From the NCBI RefSeq assembly GCF_900156745.1, contig NZ_LT707065.1:5096086-5160085 (forward strand): DNA of 64,000 bases, given 5' to 3'. This stretch comes from Achromobacter sp. MFA1 R4. Lineage in GTDB: Bacteria > Pseudomonadota > Gammaproteobacteria > Burkholderiales > Burkholderiaceae_B. A program made the position numbers and the translations under genes. Under the pieces are notes generated by a model that saw only the letters and a program-made list of their open reading frames with translations, searched no databases and had not been told where the DNA came from. Position 1 is the first letter of the stretch. Each line of letters starts with the position of its first letter. Below are positions 42,298 through 49,276 of this stretch, piece by piece.

Positions 42298-43469
42298 TCG
42301 GTCACCTCGCGTGCGGCGGCGCGGTCGGCGCGGGCAGGGCGCAGGGCCTTGGCCGTGGCCTGCGCGGTGCGCTTGGTCCAGATCAACAGGCCGCTGAGCG
42401 ACATCATCGTCAGCAGCAGGCCAAAGAAGAACCACACCAGTTTCAGCCAGAAGCCGCCAAAGTCGCCGGTGTGCAGCGGGCGCATGGATTCGGTGAAGAA
42501 CTCCAGGCCATTGCGGTCGGACAGGCGGCGCAGCTCTTCGACCTTGCCGCTGTACGGATTGATCTTGGCGTACTGGAACATCAGCGGATAGGCGCCGCGG
42601 CCGGCAATCGTGATGGGGTCGTAAGCGTTGCCCGGGAAGAACACGTGCTGCGTCTCCAGACCGGGCAGTTCCCGCTCGGCGACCGCGACAATCTCATCCA
42701 GCGGCAGGCGCTTGACGGTCTGGCCCGGAGTCACCGTGGGCACTTCGTCGCGCGCCACGACGGCGGGCACGCCCTGCGTGGAGATGGTCGTGGCCGTGTC
42801 GGCCAGGACCGCCTGCACCAGGAACCAGATTGCGCTGACCGAGATCAGCAGGATGAACCAGACGCTCCACAGGCCCGACAGGCGGTGGAAATCGCCCCAG
42901 AAGATCCGCGCGCCCTGGCCGACGCGCAGGCGCGGCTTCTGGAAATAGGCGCGCCAGAAACGCTTGTAGACGACCAGGCCGGTGACCAGCGAGGCCAGCA
43001 TCGGCAGCGACAGCAGCGAAACCAGGTACCAGCCCCAGCTATAGCCATTGGTAAACGGGATCAGCAGCCAGCCGTGCAGCGCGCGCATGAACTGGCGCAG
43101 GTCGAAGTCCAGGGCAGGGCCTTGCACGGCGCCGGTGTAGGGGTTGACGTAAATGGACGTGAAGCGCGCGCCGGGATAGCCGACATTGGCGGTCAGGGCG
43201 AACTGGGATTCCTCGGGCCAGGACAGGCGCTGCACCGAGGCCTGCGGCTCCTGTTTGGCGATGGCGTCCATCAGGGCCTGGTAACCCATGCGCGGGGTGT
43301 CCGCATCGGGCGCCTGCGCGCGCACGGCAGGATTGATGAGCCAGACGATTTCCTGGCTGATGACGGCGATGGTTCCGGTCGCACAGATGAAGAAGAGAAA
43401 AATCCAGATTGGCAAGGCGAGCCAACTGTGGACGAGAAACCATAATTTGGAGCGCGATGGCTTTGCCAT
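42294..43469 (-). CDS. fpvG: PepSY-TM inner-membrane protein, FpvG-like ferric reductase
   Basis: First gene of the operon: a 391-residue PepSY-associated membrane protein with four main membrane segments (about 10-35, 148-170, 195-215 and 340-362). It carries membrane histidines ('FLVHSWLALPIWIFLFFICA', 'MRALHGWLLIPFTNGYSWGW', 'GDFHRLSGLWSVWFILLI') able to hold haem or pass electrons. In P. aeruginosa FpvG reduces ferri-pyoverdine iron at the periplasmic face. A Fur-box-like sequence lies about 85-105 bp upstream. The ribosome-binding site is weak. No pyoverdine genes are in view, so another ferri-siderophore may be the substrate. Confidence 0.82.
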   Translation of the reverse strand: MAKPSRSKLWFLVHSWLALPIWIFLFFICATGTIAVISQEIVWLINPAVRAQAPDADTPRMGYQALMDAIAKQEPQASVQRLSWPEESQFALTANVGYPGARFTSIYVNPYTGAVQGPALDFDLRQFMRALHGWLLIPFTNGYSWGWYLVSLLSLPMLASLVTGLVVYKRFWRAYFQKPRLRVGQGARIFWGDFHRLSGLWSVWFILLISVSAIWFLVQAVLADTATTISTQGVPAVVARDEVPTVTPGQTVKRLPLDEIVAVAERELPGLETQHVFFPGNAYDPITIAGRGAYPLMFQYAKINPYSGKVEELRRLSDRNGLEFFTESMRPLHTGDFGGFWLKLVWFFFGLLLTMMSLSGLLIWTKRTAQATAKALRPARADRAAAREVTE

Positions 43470-43551
43470 TCAAAAGCTGTCCGGTGAGCGATGGGAGGGA
43501 TCTGGTCCCGTAGATCTGGACCCAATTAAGGGGCGTGTCAGCCGGAATTCT

Positions 43552-43572
43552 AGCAATAATCGTTCTCAATTG
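43552..43572. promoter_or_regulatory. Fur-box-like sequence
   Basis: AGCAATAATCGTTCTCAATTG matches the core of Fur sites (AATAATCGTTCTCATT pattern common in this bacterial group). It sits in the divergent region between the fpv-like operon (minus) and the DUF2946/PepSY pair (plus). Confidence 0.65.
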
Positions 43573-43681
43573 TCTTTCTTGCTTGCGGAGCCGGCGAGGT
43601 GCGGCGCAGGGCCGGCCGCCGCGGCGGGATGTATAAAATGCCGGTTCGGCGCCGGAATCGGCCGGCGCCCGGAACGATTGC

Positions 43682-44179
43682 ATGCGCGCTCGACCCTCCT
43701 GTCCGCCTTTCCGCCTGGACTGCGCCGCCACGCTGGCGCGGCTGATGCTGCTGGTTCTGCTGGCGGCCCGGGCGTTCGTGCCCGTGGGGTATATGCCCGA
43801 CGCGCAGGCGCTCAAGCAGGGCCGCCTGGCGTTGGGCTTCTGTTCGGCGGGCGGCGGGGCCTTTCCCGGCATGTCCGGTCTGGCCGCGCCGTCCGGGCAG
43901 GCTCACGGGCACGCCGACGCCCACGCCGAAGTCCACGCCGACGGGCTCCACGGCCATTCGGGCCACCACGACCCGTCCCAGCACGTCGGCGCCGGGCAGG
44001 AATGTCCCTTCGGACTCATCGCGCACCAGGCGCTGGACCTGCCCACCGCCGTCGCGCTGGCGCCCGTGCTACTGCGCGGGTTCGTGCAGGCGCCCCGGGT
44101 GGCCGACAGCCCGCGCCCGCCGATGCCGGCCGCCGGCCCGCCGCTGGGCCAGCGCGCCCCCCCTCGATTCACCGGATGA
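43682..44179 (+). CDS. DUF2946-like small membrane protein, His-rich
   Basis: A 165-residue protein with an N-terminal hydrophobic segment (about 17-38, 'ATLARLMLLVLLAARAFVPV') and a central His-rich stretch ('AHGHADAHAEVHADGLHGHS', about 75-95), ending in Pro-rich sequence. It resembles DUF2946 proteins, which are commonly encoded next to TonB receptors and PepSY proteins in copper/iron-regulated loci. The His cluster suggests metal binding. GGAA precedes the ATG. It is 110 bp downstream of the Fur-like site and 72 bp before the PepSY gene, so the two are probably cotranscribed under iron control. Confidence 0.75.
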   Translation: MRARPSCPPFRLDCAATLARLMLLVLLAARAFVPVGYMPDAQALKQGRLALGFCSAGGGAFPGMSGLAAPSGQAHGHADAHAEVHADGLHGHSGHHDPSQHVGAGQECPFGLIAHQALDLPTAVALAPVLLRGFVQAPRVADSPRPPMPAAGPPLGQRAPPRFTG

Positions 44180-44251
44180 CCGCCGTCGCCGTGCGCCCCG
44201 CGCGCACGATCGCCGCCCGCGCGGGCGGCCTCCGTTGTTCTCGAGATCATC

Positions 44252-45658
44252 ATGTCCACGCAAACCCTGGATAGTCCCGCCGCGTCCGCGCGGCCGCGGG
44301 CGGCGGGCGGCAGCGCGCTGCTCGCCCTCATCACCCGCCTGCATTTCTACGTCGGCCTCTTCGTCGGCCCATTCATCCTCGTCGCGGCGGTGACCGGCAC
44401 GCTGTTCGTGCTGACGCCGCAGCTCGAAAGCGTCATCTACGCCGACCAGCTTCGCACCACGTCCACCGGGACGGCGCGGCCGCTGGCGGACCAGGTCGAG
44501 GCCGCGCAGCGCCGCATCGGCCCCGGCCCGCGACTGTTCGCCGTACGCCCCGCACCCGGGCCCGGCCAGACGACGCGCGTCATGTTCACGCAACCCGGCA
44601 TGGGCGATTCCGAAAGCCGTGCCCTGTTCGTGGATCCCGTCACGCTGGAGATCAAGGGCGACATGACCGTCTACGGCACCAGCGGTACGCTGCCGTTCCG
44701 GACCAAGCTGGATTACCTGCACCGCAACCTGATGCTGGGCGCCGTGGGCCGCAATTACAGCGAACTGGCCGCCTCGTGGCTCTGGTTCGCCACGGTCGGC
44801 GGCATGGTGCTGTGGTTTGCCCGGCGCGGCCGCGACAAGGCGGCCGCCGCGCGCAGCCCGCGGCTGCGCGCTCGTCGCTGGCACGGACTGCTGGGGCTGT
44901 GGGTGGGTATCGGCCTGGTGTTTTTCTCCGCCACCGGATTGACGTGGTCCAACTGGGCCGGCGGGCGCGTGGACCAATTGCGCGCGCAACTGGGGTGGAT
45001 CACGCCATCGGTGTCGCTCAAGCTGCCGGGGGCCGGCGGCATGGCAATGGCGCCGGGCGGCGAGCACGCGCATCATCATGGCGGCCAGCATGACCCTGCC
45101 GCCATGGCGCTGGCGGCGAACAATGTGCCCGCGGGCTTTGACCGCGTGCTGCAGACGGCGCGCGCGGGCGGCATCGACAGCAGCCAGCTCGAAATCCGGC
45201 CGCCGCGCGCGGACGGCCAGGCCTGGCTGGTGCGCGAGGTGGACCGCTCCTGGCCCACGCAGGTCGACACCATCGCCGTGGATCCGGCCAGCTACGCCAT
45301 CACCAGCCGCGCGGACTTCGACACCTTTCCGCTGATCGCCAAGCTGATCCGGTGGGGCGTCGACATGCATATGGGCATTCTGTTCGGCTGGCCGAACCAA
45401 CTGCTCATGGCGGCCCTCGGCATCGCGCTCACGGCCATGATCGTCCTGGGCTACCGGATGTGGTGGCTGCGCCGGCCCGCCCCGGGCGCGCCGGGGCAGA
45501 CCCTCACGCAGGCGTGGCGCGACCTCTCCTGGCCAGGACGCACGATGGCCGTGGGCGTCGCGCTGGCGCTGGGCTGGTGCCTGGCCGTGCTGGGCGTGAG
45601 CCTCGCCGTCTTTCTGGCGGTGGACATCGTGCGCTGGATGGCGGCCAACCGTCATTGA
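44252..45658 (+). CDS. PepSY-TM domain protein (PiuB-like)
   Basis: Inner-membrane protein of 468 residues with about four membrane helices. Motifs are 'LHFYVGLFVGPFILVAAVTG', 'WHGLLGLWVGIGLVFFSATG', 'KLIRWGVDMHMGILFGWPNQ', and a PepSY-type periplasmic part. A His-rich loop ('GGEHAHHHGG') lies near residue 270. The family is linked to reductive iron or copper handling and often sits beside siderophore receptors. It is a distant relative of the FpvG-like gene across the shared Fur-like promoter. No TonB receptor gene is present here. Confidence 0.87.
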   Translation: MSTQTLDSPAASARPRAAGGSALLALITRLHFYVGLFVGPFILVAAVTGTLFVLTPQLESVIYADQLRTTSTGTARPLADQVEAAQRRIGPGPRLFAVRPAPGPGQTTRVMFTQPGMGDSESRALFVDPVTLEIKGDMTVYGTSGTLPFRTKLDYLHRNLMLGAVGRNYSELAASWLWFATVGGMVLWFARRGRDKAAAARSPRLRARRWHGLLGLWVGIGLVFFSATGLTWSNWAGGRVDQLRAQLGWITPSVSLKLPGAGGMAMAPGGEHAHHHGGQHDPAAMALAANNVPAGFDRVLQTARAGGIDSSQLEIRPPRADGQAWLVREVDRSWPTQVDTIAVDPASYAITSRADFDTFPLIAKLIRWGVDMHMGILFGWPNQLLMAALGIALTAMIVLGYRMWWLRRPAPGAPGQTLTQAWRDLSWPGRTMAVGVALALGWCLAVLGVSLAVFLAVDIVRWMAANRH

Positions 45659-45753
45659 CGGTAGGAAGGCAACTCAGGAACACAAGCGCAGGGGTTGGGC
45701 ACGCTACTTGCTGAAGACAGGATGCAAGGTCATTTCTTGTCTTATGGAGAAGC

Positions 45754-45960
45754 ATGATGGAAGAGTTCAAGTACATGTCCACCTCGGCCACCCCCTCGCA
45801 ACTGAGCAGCGGCGAACGCCGTGCGCTGCGCACCCTTGCGGCGGCGCAGCAATTGCTGCATCCGGAGCGCCCGCCGGCCGTGATGATGTCCTCGGTCGAG
45901 GCCGAGCTGGCCAAGTACGTGCGTGAAGCCTACCGCCCGCGTACCGCGTCCGTGTGGTAA
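45754..45960 (+). CDS. Small hypothetical protein
   Basis: Family not recognised. The product is a 68-residue soluble protein with the segments 'SSGERRALRTLAAAQQLLH' and 'EAELAKYVREAYRPRTASVW', predicted helical. GGAG lies 4-5 nt before the ATG at 45754 (a second ATG follows directly). It is a single gene ending at a hairpin. Similar orphan small genes surround the NHEJ region, so a stationary-phase or stress role is possible, but nothing in the sequence proves it. Confidence 0.65.
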   Translation: MMEEFKYMSTSATPSQLSSGERRALRTLAAAQQLLHPERPPAVMMSSVEAELAKYVREAYRPRTASVW

Positions 45961-45973
45961 CACCGCAGGGCAG

Positions 45974-45998
45974 GGCGCCGCTCGGAGGGGGCGGCGCC
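45974..45998. terminator. Bidirectional hairpin between convergent small genes
   Basis: GGCGCCGC / GCGGCGCC arms with a 9-nt loop, followed by TATTTC on the plus strand, lie between the genes at 45754 (plus) and 46003 (minus). Confidence 0.6.
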
Positions 45999-46002
45999 TA
46001 TT

Positions 46003-46257
46003 TCACTCGATCGGCGCCCGCATGACGAGCGCCGTGACGGTATGGTTCTTCCAGAACATCTGGTTGACCCGGGGCAGCAAAGCCTGCAGCGCCGGTTCCG
46101 TCGCGCCGTCAAAGGTGACCAGGACCGCGGGGCGTGCGCCTTCGCTGGGCACGCGCTTGAACCCGTCGGGGGACGGGAATCCATACTTCATCAGGAAGTT
46201 CCTGATGTCCTCATCGGAAGTCGAATCTTCCACGGGGGTCAGTAGCAGGGCCGCCAT
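46003..46257 (-). CDS. Small hypothetical protein
   Basis: Family not recognised. The product is an 84-residue soluble protein: 'SDEDIRNFLMKYGFPSPDGF', 'RPAVLVTFDGATEPALQALL', 'FWKNHTVTALVMRAP'. The alternating pattern suggests a small alpha/beta fold. The ATG at 46257 is preferred over 46263 because GGAGGA lies 6 nt upstream of it and directly abuts the other. It ends the transcription unit of the PPK2 gene (18-bp gap), so it may work with polyphosphate or nucleotide metabolism (weak inference). Confidence 0.65.
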   Translation of the reverse strand: MAALLLTPVEDSTSDEDIRNFLMKYGFPSPDGFKRVPSEGARPAVLVTFDGATEPALQALLPRVNQMFWKNHTVTALVMRAPIE

Positions 46258-46274
46258 CGCCATTCCTCCACAGG

Positions 46275-47099
46275 TCAGAACTTTTCCGGCACGTACCGGT
46301 ACGGGTGATCGGGCTCCTGATACCCCTTGGCTTTCTGCCGCTTGGGCAGCTTGATCTTTTCCCTGGGGCCGGCCGTGTAAGGAATATGTTCGAGCAGATG
46401 GCTGATGATGTTCAGCCGCACCCGCTTTTTGTTGTCGGAGCGTCCCACATACCAGGGCGCAATCGCGGTGTCGGACGCCTTGAACATGTCGTCGCGCGCG
46501 CGCGAGTAGTCGTACCAGCGGCTGTAGGAATCCAGATCCATCTTGGTCAGCTTCCAGGTCTTGCGCTCATCCTCGATGCGGGCCTGCAGCCTGCGGGTCT
46601 GCTCGGCTTCGCTGACTTCCAGCCAGTACTTGAAAAGCAGGATGCCCGAATCGACCATCACGCGTTCGACCAGCGGTATGGCCTTCAGGAAGGCGTCGAC
46701 CTGGGCCTGGGTGCAGAACCCCATGACCCGCTCGACGCCCGCCCGGTTGTACCAGCTGCGGTCAAAGATCACGACCTCGCCGGCCGCGGGCAGGTGCGGC
46801 AGGTAGCGCTGCATGTACATCTGGGATTTTTCGCGCTCGGTGGGGGCGGGCAGGGCCACCACCCGGAAGATGCGCGGGCTGACGCGCTCCGTAAGGGCCT
46901 TGATCGTGCCGCCTTTGCCGGCGCCGTCGCGCCCCTCGAACACGACGCATACCTTGGCGCCCGTGTCCACGACCCATTGCTGCAGCTTGACGAGTTCGAC
47001 ATGCAGCCGGGCCAGCTCTTTGTCGTACGCTTTTCGGGACAGGTTGGCGGACTCGGCCGCCTCGGAAGGGGTCTTCTGCTTTTTCTTGTCGGCCATCAT
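46275..47099 (-). CDS. ppk2: Polyphosphate kinase 2 family protein
   Basis: PPK2 enzyme of about 274 residues that transfers phosphate between polyphosphate and nucleotides. It shows Walker A 'FEGRDGAGKGGTIKAL', Walker B with lid 'VIFDRSWYNRAGVERVMGF' and the lid-region 'YSRWYDYSRARDDMF'. Length and motifs suit class I (polyP plus NDP). Two ATGs in tandem (47099 and 47096) follow GGAG by 4 or 7 nt; either could be used. It is divergent from the gene at 47333. Lies close to ku/ligD in what looks like a stress-response neighbourhood. Confidence 0.9.
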   Translation of the reverse strand: MMADKKKQKTPSEAAESANLSRKAYDKELARLHVELVKLQQWVVDTGAKVCVVFEGRDGAGKGGTIKALTERVSPRIFRVVALPAPTEREKSQMYMQRYLPHLPAAGEVVIFDRSWYNRAGVERVMGFCTQAQVDAFLKAIPLVERVMVDSGILLFKYWLEVSEAEQTRRLQARIEDERKTWKLTKMDLDSYSRWYDYSRARDDMFKASDTAIAPWYVGRSDNKKRVRLNIISHLLEHIPYTAGPREKIKLPKRQKAKGYQEPDHPYRYVPEKF

Positions 47100-47332
47100 C
47101 GCTCTCCGGAAATCCCGCGTCACGGATGAAAGGCGCAGTCCTGCGCCACCCTGGACTTTGAATATATTGCTGATCGGCCCCCTTTTGGGAACGCGTTACC
47201 AATGGAATTACGGTGCCGGAACCCCAGCTTTCATGGGCAAGGCACCCGGACGCGCAGGTGGCGGGCACGATACTTGCTGTGGGGATTGACGGCCACGTTC
47301 CGCTGGCCGCAGCCAACCCCGAGGTGAGGAAA

Positions 47333-47581
47333 ATGGAACCGAAGAATTCCGTTGGGCAGGCACCTTCCCAAGACAACGCCGTCGAAGCGACCTCGACGCC
47401 CGATGATCTGCCGGTGCGCCCGGCAGACCACAAGGGCGCTCATGCCCCCGTCCGGCCGTCGGACGCCAGCGACAACGCGCAGGGCGACGAAGTCAGTGAC
47501 AAGGTCAGCGACGAGGATCTCGAACCCTCGGACGCCACCGCCGACGATCCCGTGCCCGGCGACGCCAAGCGCACTTCCTGA
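47333..47581 (+). CDS. Small acidic disordered hypothetical protein
   Basis: Family not recognised. The product has 82 residues, is almost free of hydrophobic sequence and is strongly acidic toward the C-terminus ('DEVSDKVSDEDLEPSDATAD'), so it is probably intrinsically disordered. GAGGTGAGG stands upstream of the ATG at 47333. It is followed after 19 bp by the secreted PRC-barrel gene and is probably cotranscribed with it. Being low-complexity, coding status is less sure than for its neighbours. Confidence 0.55.
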   Translation: MEPKNSVGQAPSQDNAVEATSTPDDLPVRPADHKGAHAPVRPSDASDNAQGDEVSDKVSDEDLEPSDATADDPVPGDAKRTS

Positions 47582-47600
47582 TTTGCCAAGGAGATTCGCC

Positions 47601-47993
47601 ATGATTGCAAAGACCGCAATGTTGGGTGTGGCCGCCGTGCTGGGCGCGGCCTGCGCCACGTCGCCGGCGTGGGCGCAGGGCGCCCCGCAGTCCGTGACCG
47701 AAGTCCGTGTCGATGTCGCCAAAGTCGAGGCGGGCTATCGCGCCTCGAAAATCATCGGGGCGACGGTCTACAACGGCAAGAAGGACAAGCTTGGCACCGT
47801 GGACGACCTGATCATGGGCCCGCCGGACTGGGCCCCGTACGCCGTGCTGTCGGTGGGCGGACTGCTGGGCGTGGGCAACCATCTGGTGACGGTGCCCCTG
47901 TCGAAGATGCAGGTGGCCGCGGACCAGCTTCAGCTTCCGGATGCGACCAAGGACACGCTCAAGGCGCTGCCCGAATTCAAATACGCGAAATGA
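47601..47993 (+). CDS. Secreted PRC-barrel domain protein
   Basis: Periplasmic protein of 130 residues. The signal peptide spans about 1-26 ('CATSPAWA'). The mature part is a PRC-barrel: 'ASKIIGATVYNGKKDKLGTV', 'DDLIMGPPDWAPYAVLSVGG', 'GNHLVTVPLSKMQV'. Secreted PRC-barrel proteins of this size are typical of stress-induced gene sets in beta- and alphaproteobacteria. AAGGAG lies 7 nt before the ATG. The next gene begins 11 bp after its stop. Confidence 0.85.
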   Translation: MIAKTAMLGVAAVLGAACATSPAWAQGAPQSVTEVRVDVAKVEAGYRASKIIGATVYNGKKDKLGTVDDLIMGPPDWAPYAVLSVGGLLGVGNHLVTVPLSKMQVAADQLQLPDATKDTLKALPEFKYAK

Positions 47994-48004
47994 CAGGAGA
48001 CGCC

Positions 48005-48283
48005 ATGCAGACAGAACCCGTTGCCGCAACTCCCCAGGCCGGATCCCGTGCGCCGTCGCTCTTGCGCCAGCTCAAGGATATCGACGCGCGCCGGCCGGAT
48101 TTTCCGGGCGAGCATCTCATCGTGTTTGGCGCGGGCGTGCTGCTGATGCTGGCCGGCATGCGCAGCCGTACGGTCTTGCGCCGCACCGTGATCACGGCCG
48201 CAGGCACCGCGCTGGTGGGCCGCGCGGCCAGCGGAACGGGGGGCATCGCCCGCGTCGCCCGCCTGGTCAAGCGCCTGGGCTGA
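48005..48283 (+). CDS. Small membrane hypothetical protein
   Basis: Family not recognised. A 92-residue protein with one hydrophobic stretch (about 40-52, 'LIVFGAGVLLMLAGM') followed by a Gly/Ala/Arg-rich helix ('TAAGTALVGRAASGTGG') resembling small DUF-type envelope or phage-shock-like proteins. AGGAG stands before the ATG. It lies between the PRC-barrel gene (11 bp) and ku (25 bp), all rightward, so it may be read through into ku/ligD. Confidence 0.68.
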   Translation: MQTEPVAATPQAGSRAPSLLRQLKDIDARRPDFPGEHLIVFGAGVLLMLAGMRSRTVLRRTVITAAGTALVGRAASGTGGIARVARLVKRLG

Positions 48284-48308
48284 GCCGGGCATCCCGCAGG
48301 AGACAGCG

Positions 48309-49274
48309 ATGGCAGCACGAACCATCTGGAAAGGGGCGATCTCTTTCGGACTCGTCCACATCCCCGTGGGCCTGCACACCGCCACGACCGAATCCGGCGT
48401 TGACTTCGACTGGCTGGACAAGCGGTCGATGGATCCGGTCGGCTACAAGCGCATCAACAAGCGCACGGGCAAGGAGATCGACAAGGACAACATCGTCAAG
48501 GGGGTGGAGTACGAGGACGGCGAGTACGTCATCGTGTCGCCCGATGAAATCGCGGATGCGTATCCGCGGACCACCCAGACCATCGAGATCCAGCAGTTCG
48601 TCGACGCGCAAGGCGTGCCCTTCGTCTATCTGGAGCGTCCTTATTACGTGGCGCCCATCAACAAGGGCCACAAGGTGTACGCCTTGCTGCGCGACACGCT
48701 GGCCAAGACCGGCAAGATCGGCATCGCCAAAGTGGTCATCCAGACCAAACAGCACCTGGCGGCCCTGATTCCGTCGGGCGACGCGCTGGTCCTGAACCTG
48801 ATGCGTTGGGGCGACGAGGTCAAGTCGCTGGACGGCCTGGACCTGCCCAAAGCCGGCGCCCGCAACATGACGCCCAGCGCCGCCGAAATGAAGATGGCCA
48901 AGATGCTGGTGGACGATATGTCCGGCGAATGGGATCCGTCGCAATACAAGGACGAATTCAAGGCCGCGGTGATGGATCTGGTGGAAAAGAAGGCACGCGC
49001 CGGCAAGACCGAGACCGTCATCGAGCCGCAGGAGGAATCGCCTGCCTACGCTGACAACGTCATCGACCTGACCGAATTGCTGCAGCGCAGCCTGAAGGGC
49101 GGCAAGGGCGGCAAGGGCGGCAAGGCGCCCGCCAGCGCCGCGAAGAAGGCCGCCAGGACGCCCGCCAAAAAGACGACGGCCCGGTCCGCCGGCAAGGCGG
49201 CAAGCAAAAGCGCCAGCAAGACCGCAGGCAAGGCAGCGAGCAAGACAGCGAGCAAAACCCGCAAGGCGGCGTGA
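48309..49274 (+). CDS. ku: Ku DNA end-binding protein (NHEJ)
   Basis: Bacterial Ku homodimer subunit, 321 residues, which threads onto DNA double-strand ends and recruits LigD. The Ku core spans about 1-255: 'RTIWKGAISFGLVHIPVGLH', 'YVIVSPDEIADAYPRTTQTI', 'YLERPYYVAPINKGHKVYAL', 'GDEVKSLDGLDLP'. The C-terminal 65 residues are a basic Lys/Ala/Ser/Gly repeat tail ('KGGKGGKGGK', 'KTAGKAASKTASKTRKAA'), a known DNA-contacting extension of bacterial Ku. The stop codon is 2 bp from the ligD ATG, so the two are translationally coupled. Confidence 0.96.
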   Translation: MAARTIWKGAISFGLVHIPVGLHTATTESGVDFDWLDKRSMDPVGYKRINKRTGKEIDKDNIVKGVEYEDGEYVIVSPDEIADAYPRTTQTIEIQQFVDAQGVPFVYLERPYYVAPINKGHKVYALLRDTLAKTGKIGIAKVVIQTKQHLAALIPSGDALVLNLMRWGDEVKSLDGLDLPKAGARNMTPSAAEMKMAKMLVDDMSGEWDPSQYKDEFKAAVMDLVEKKARAGKTETVIEPQEESPAYADNVIDLTELLQRSLKGGKGGKGGKAPASAAKKAARTPAKKTTARSAGKAASKSASKTAGKAASKTASKTRKAA

Positions 49275-49276
49275 CC

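Noticed and set aside
49093..49260. Short direct repeats suggestive of a minisatellite or CRISPR-like array
   Set aside because: They encode the Lys/Ala/Gly-rich tail of Ku in frame, a known feature of bacterial Ku proteins; no spacers.
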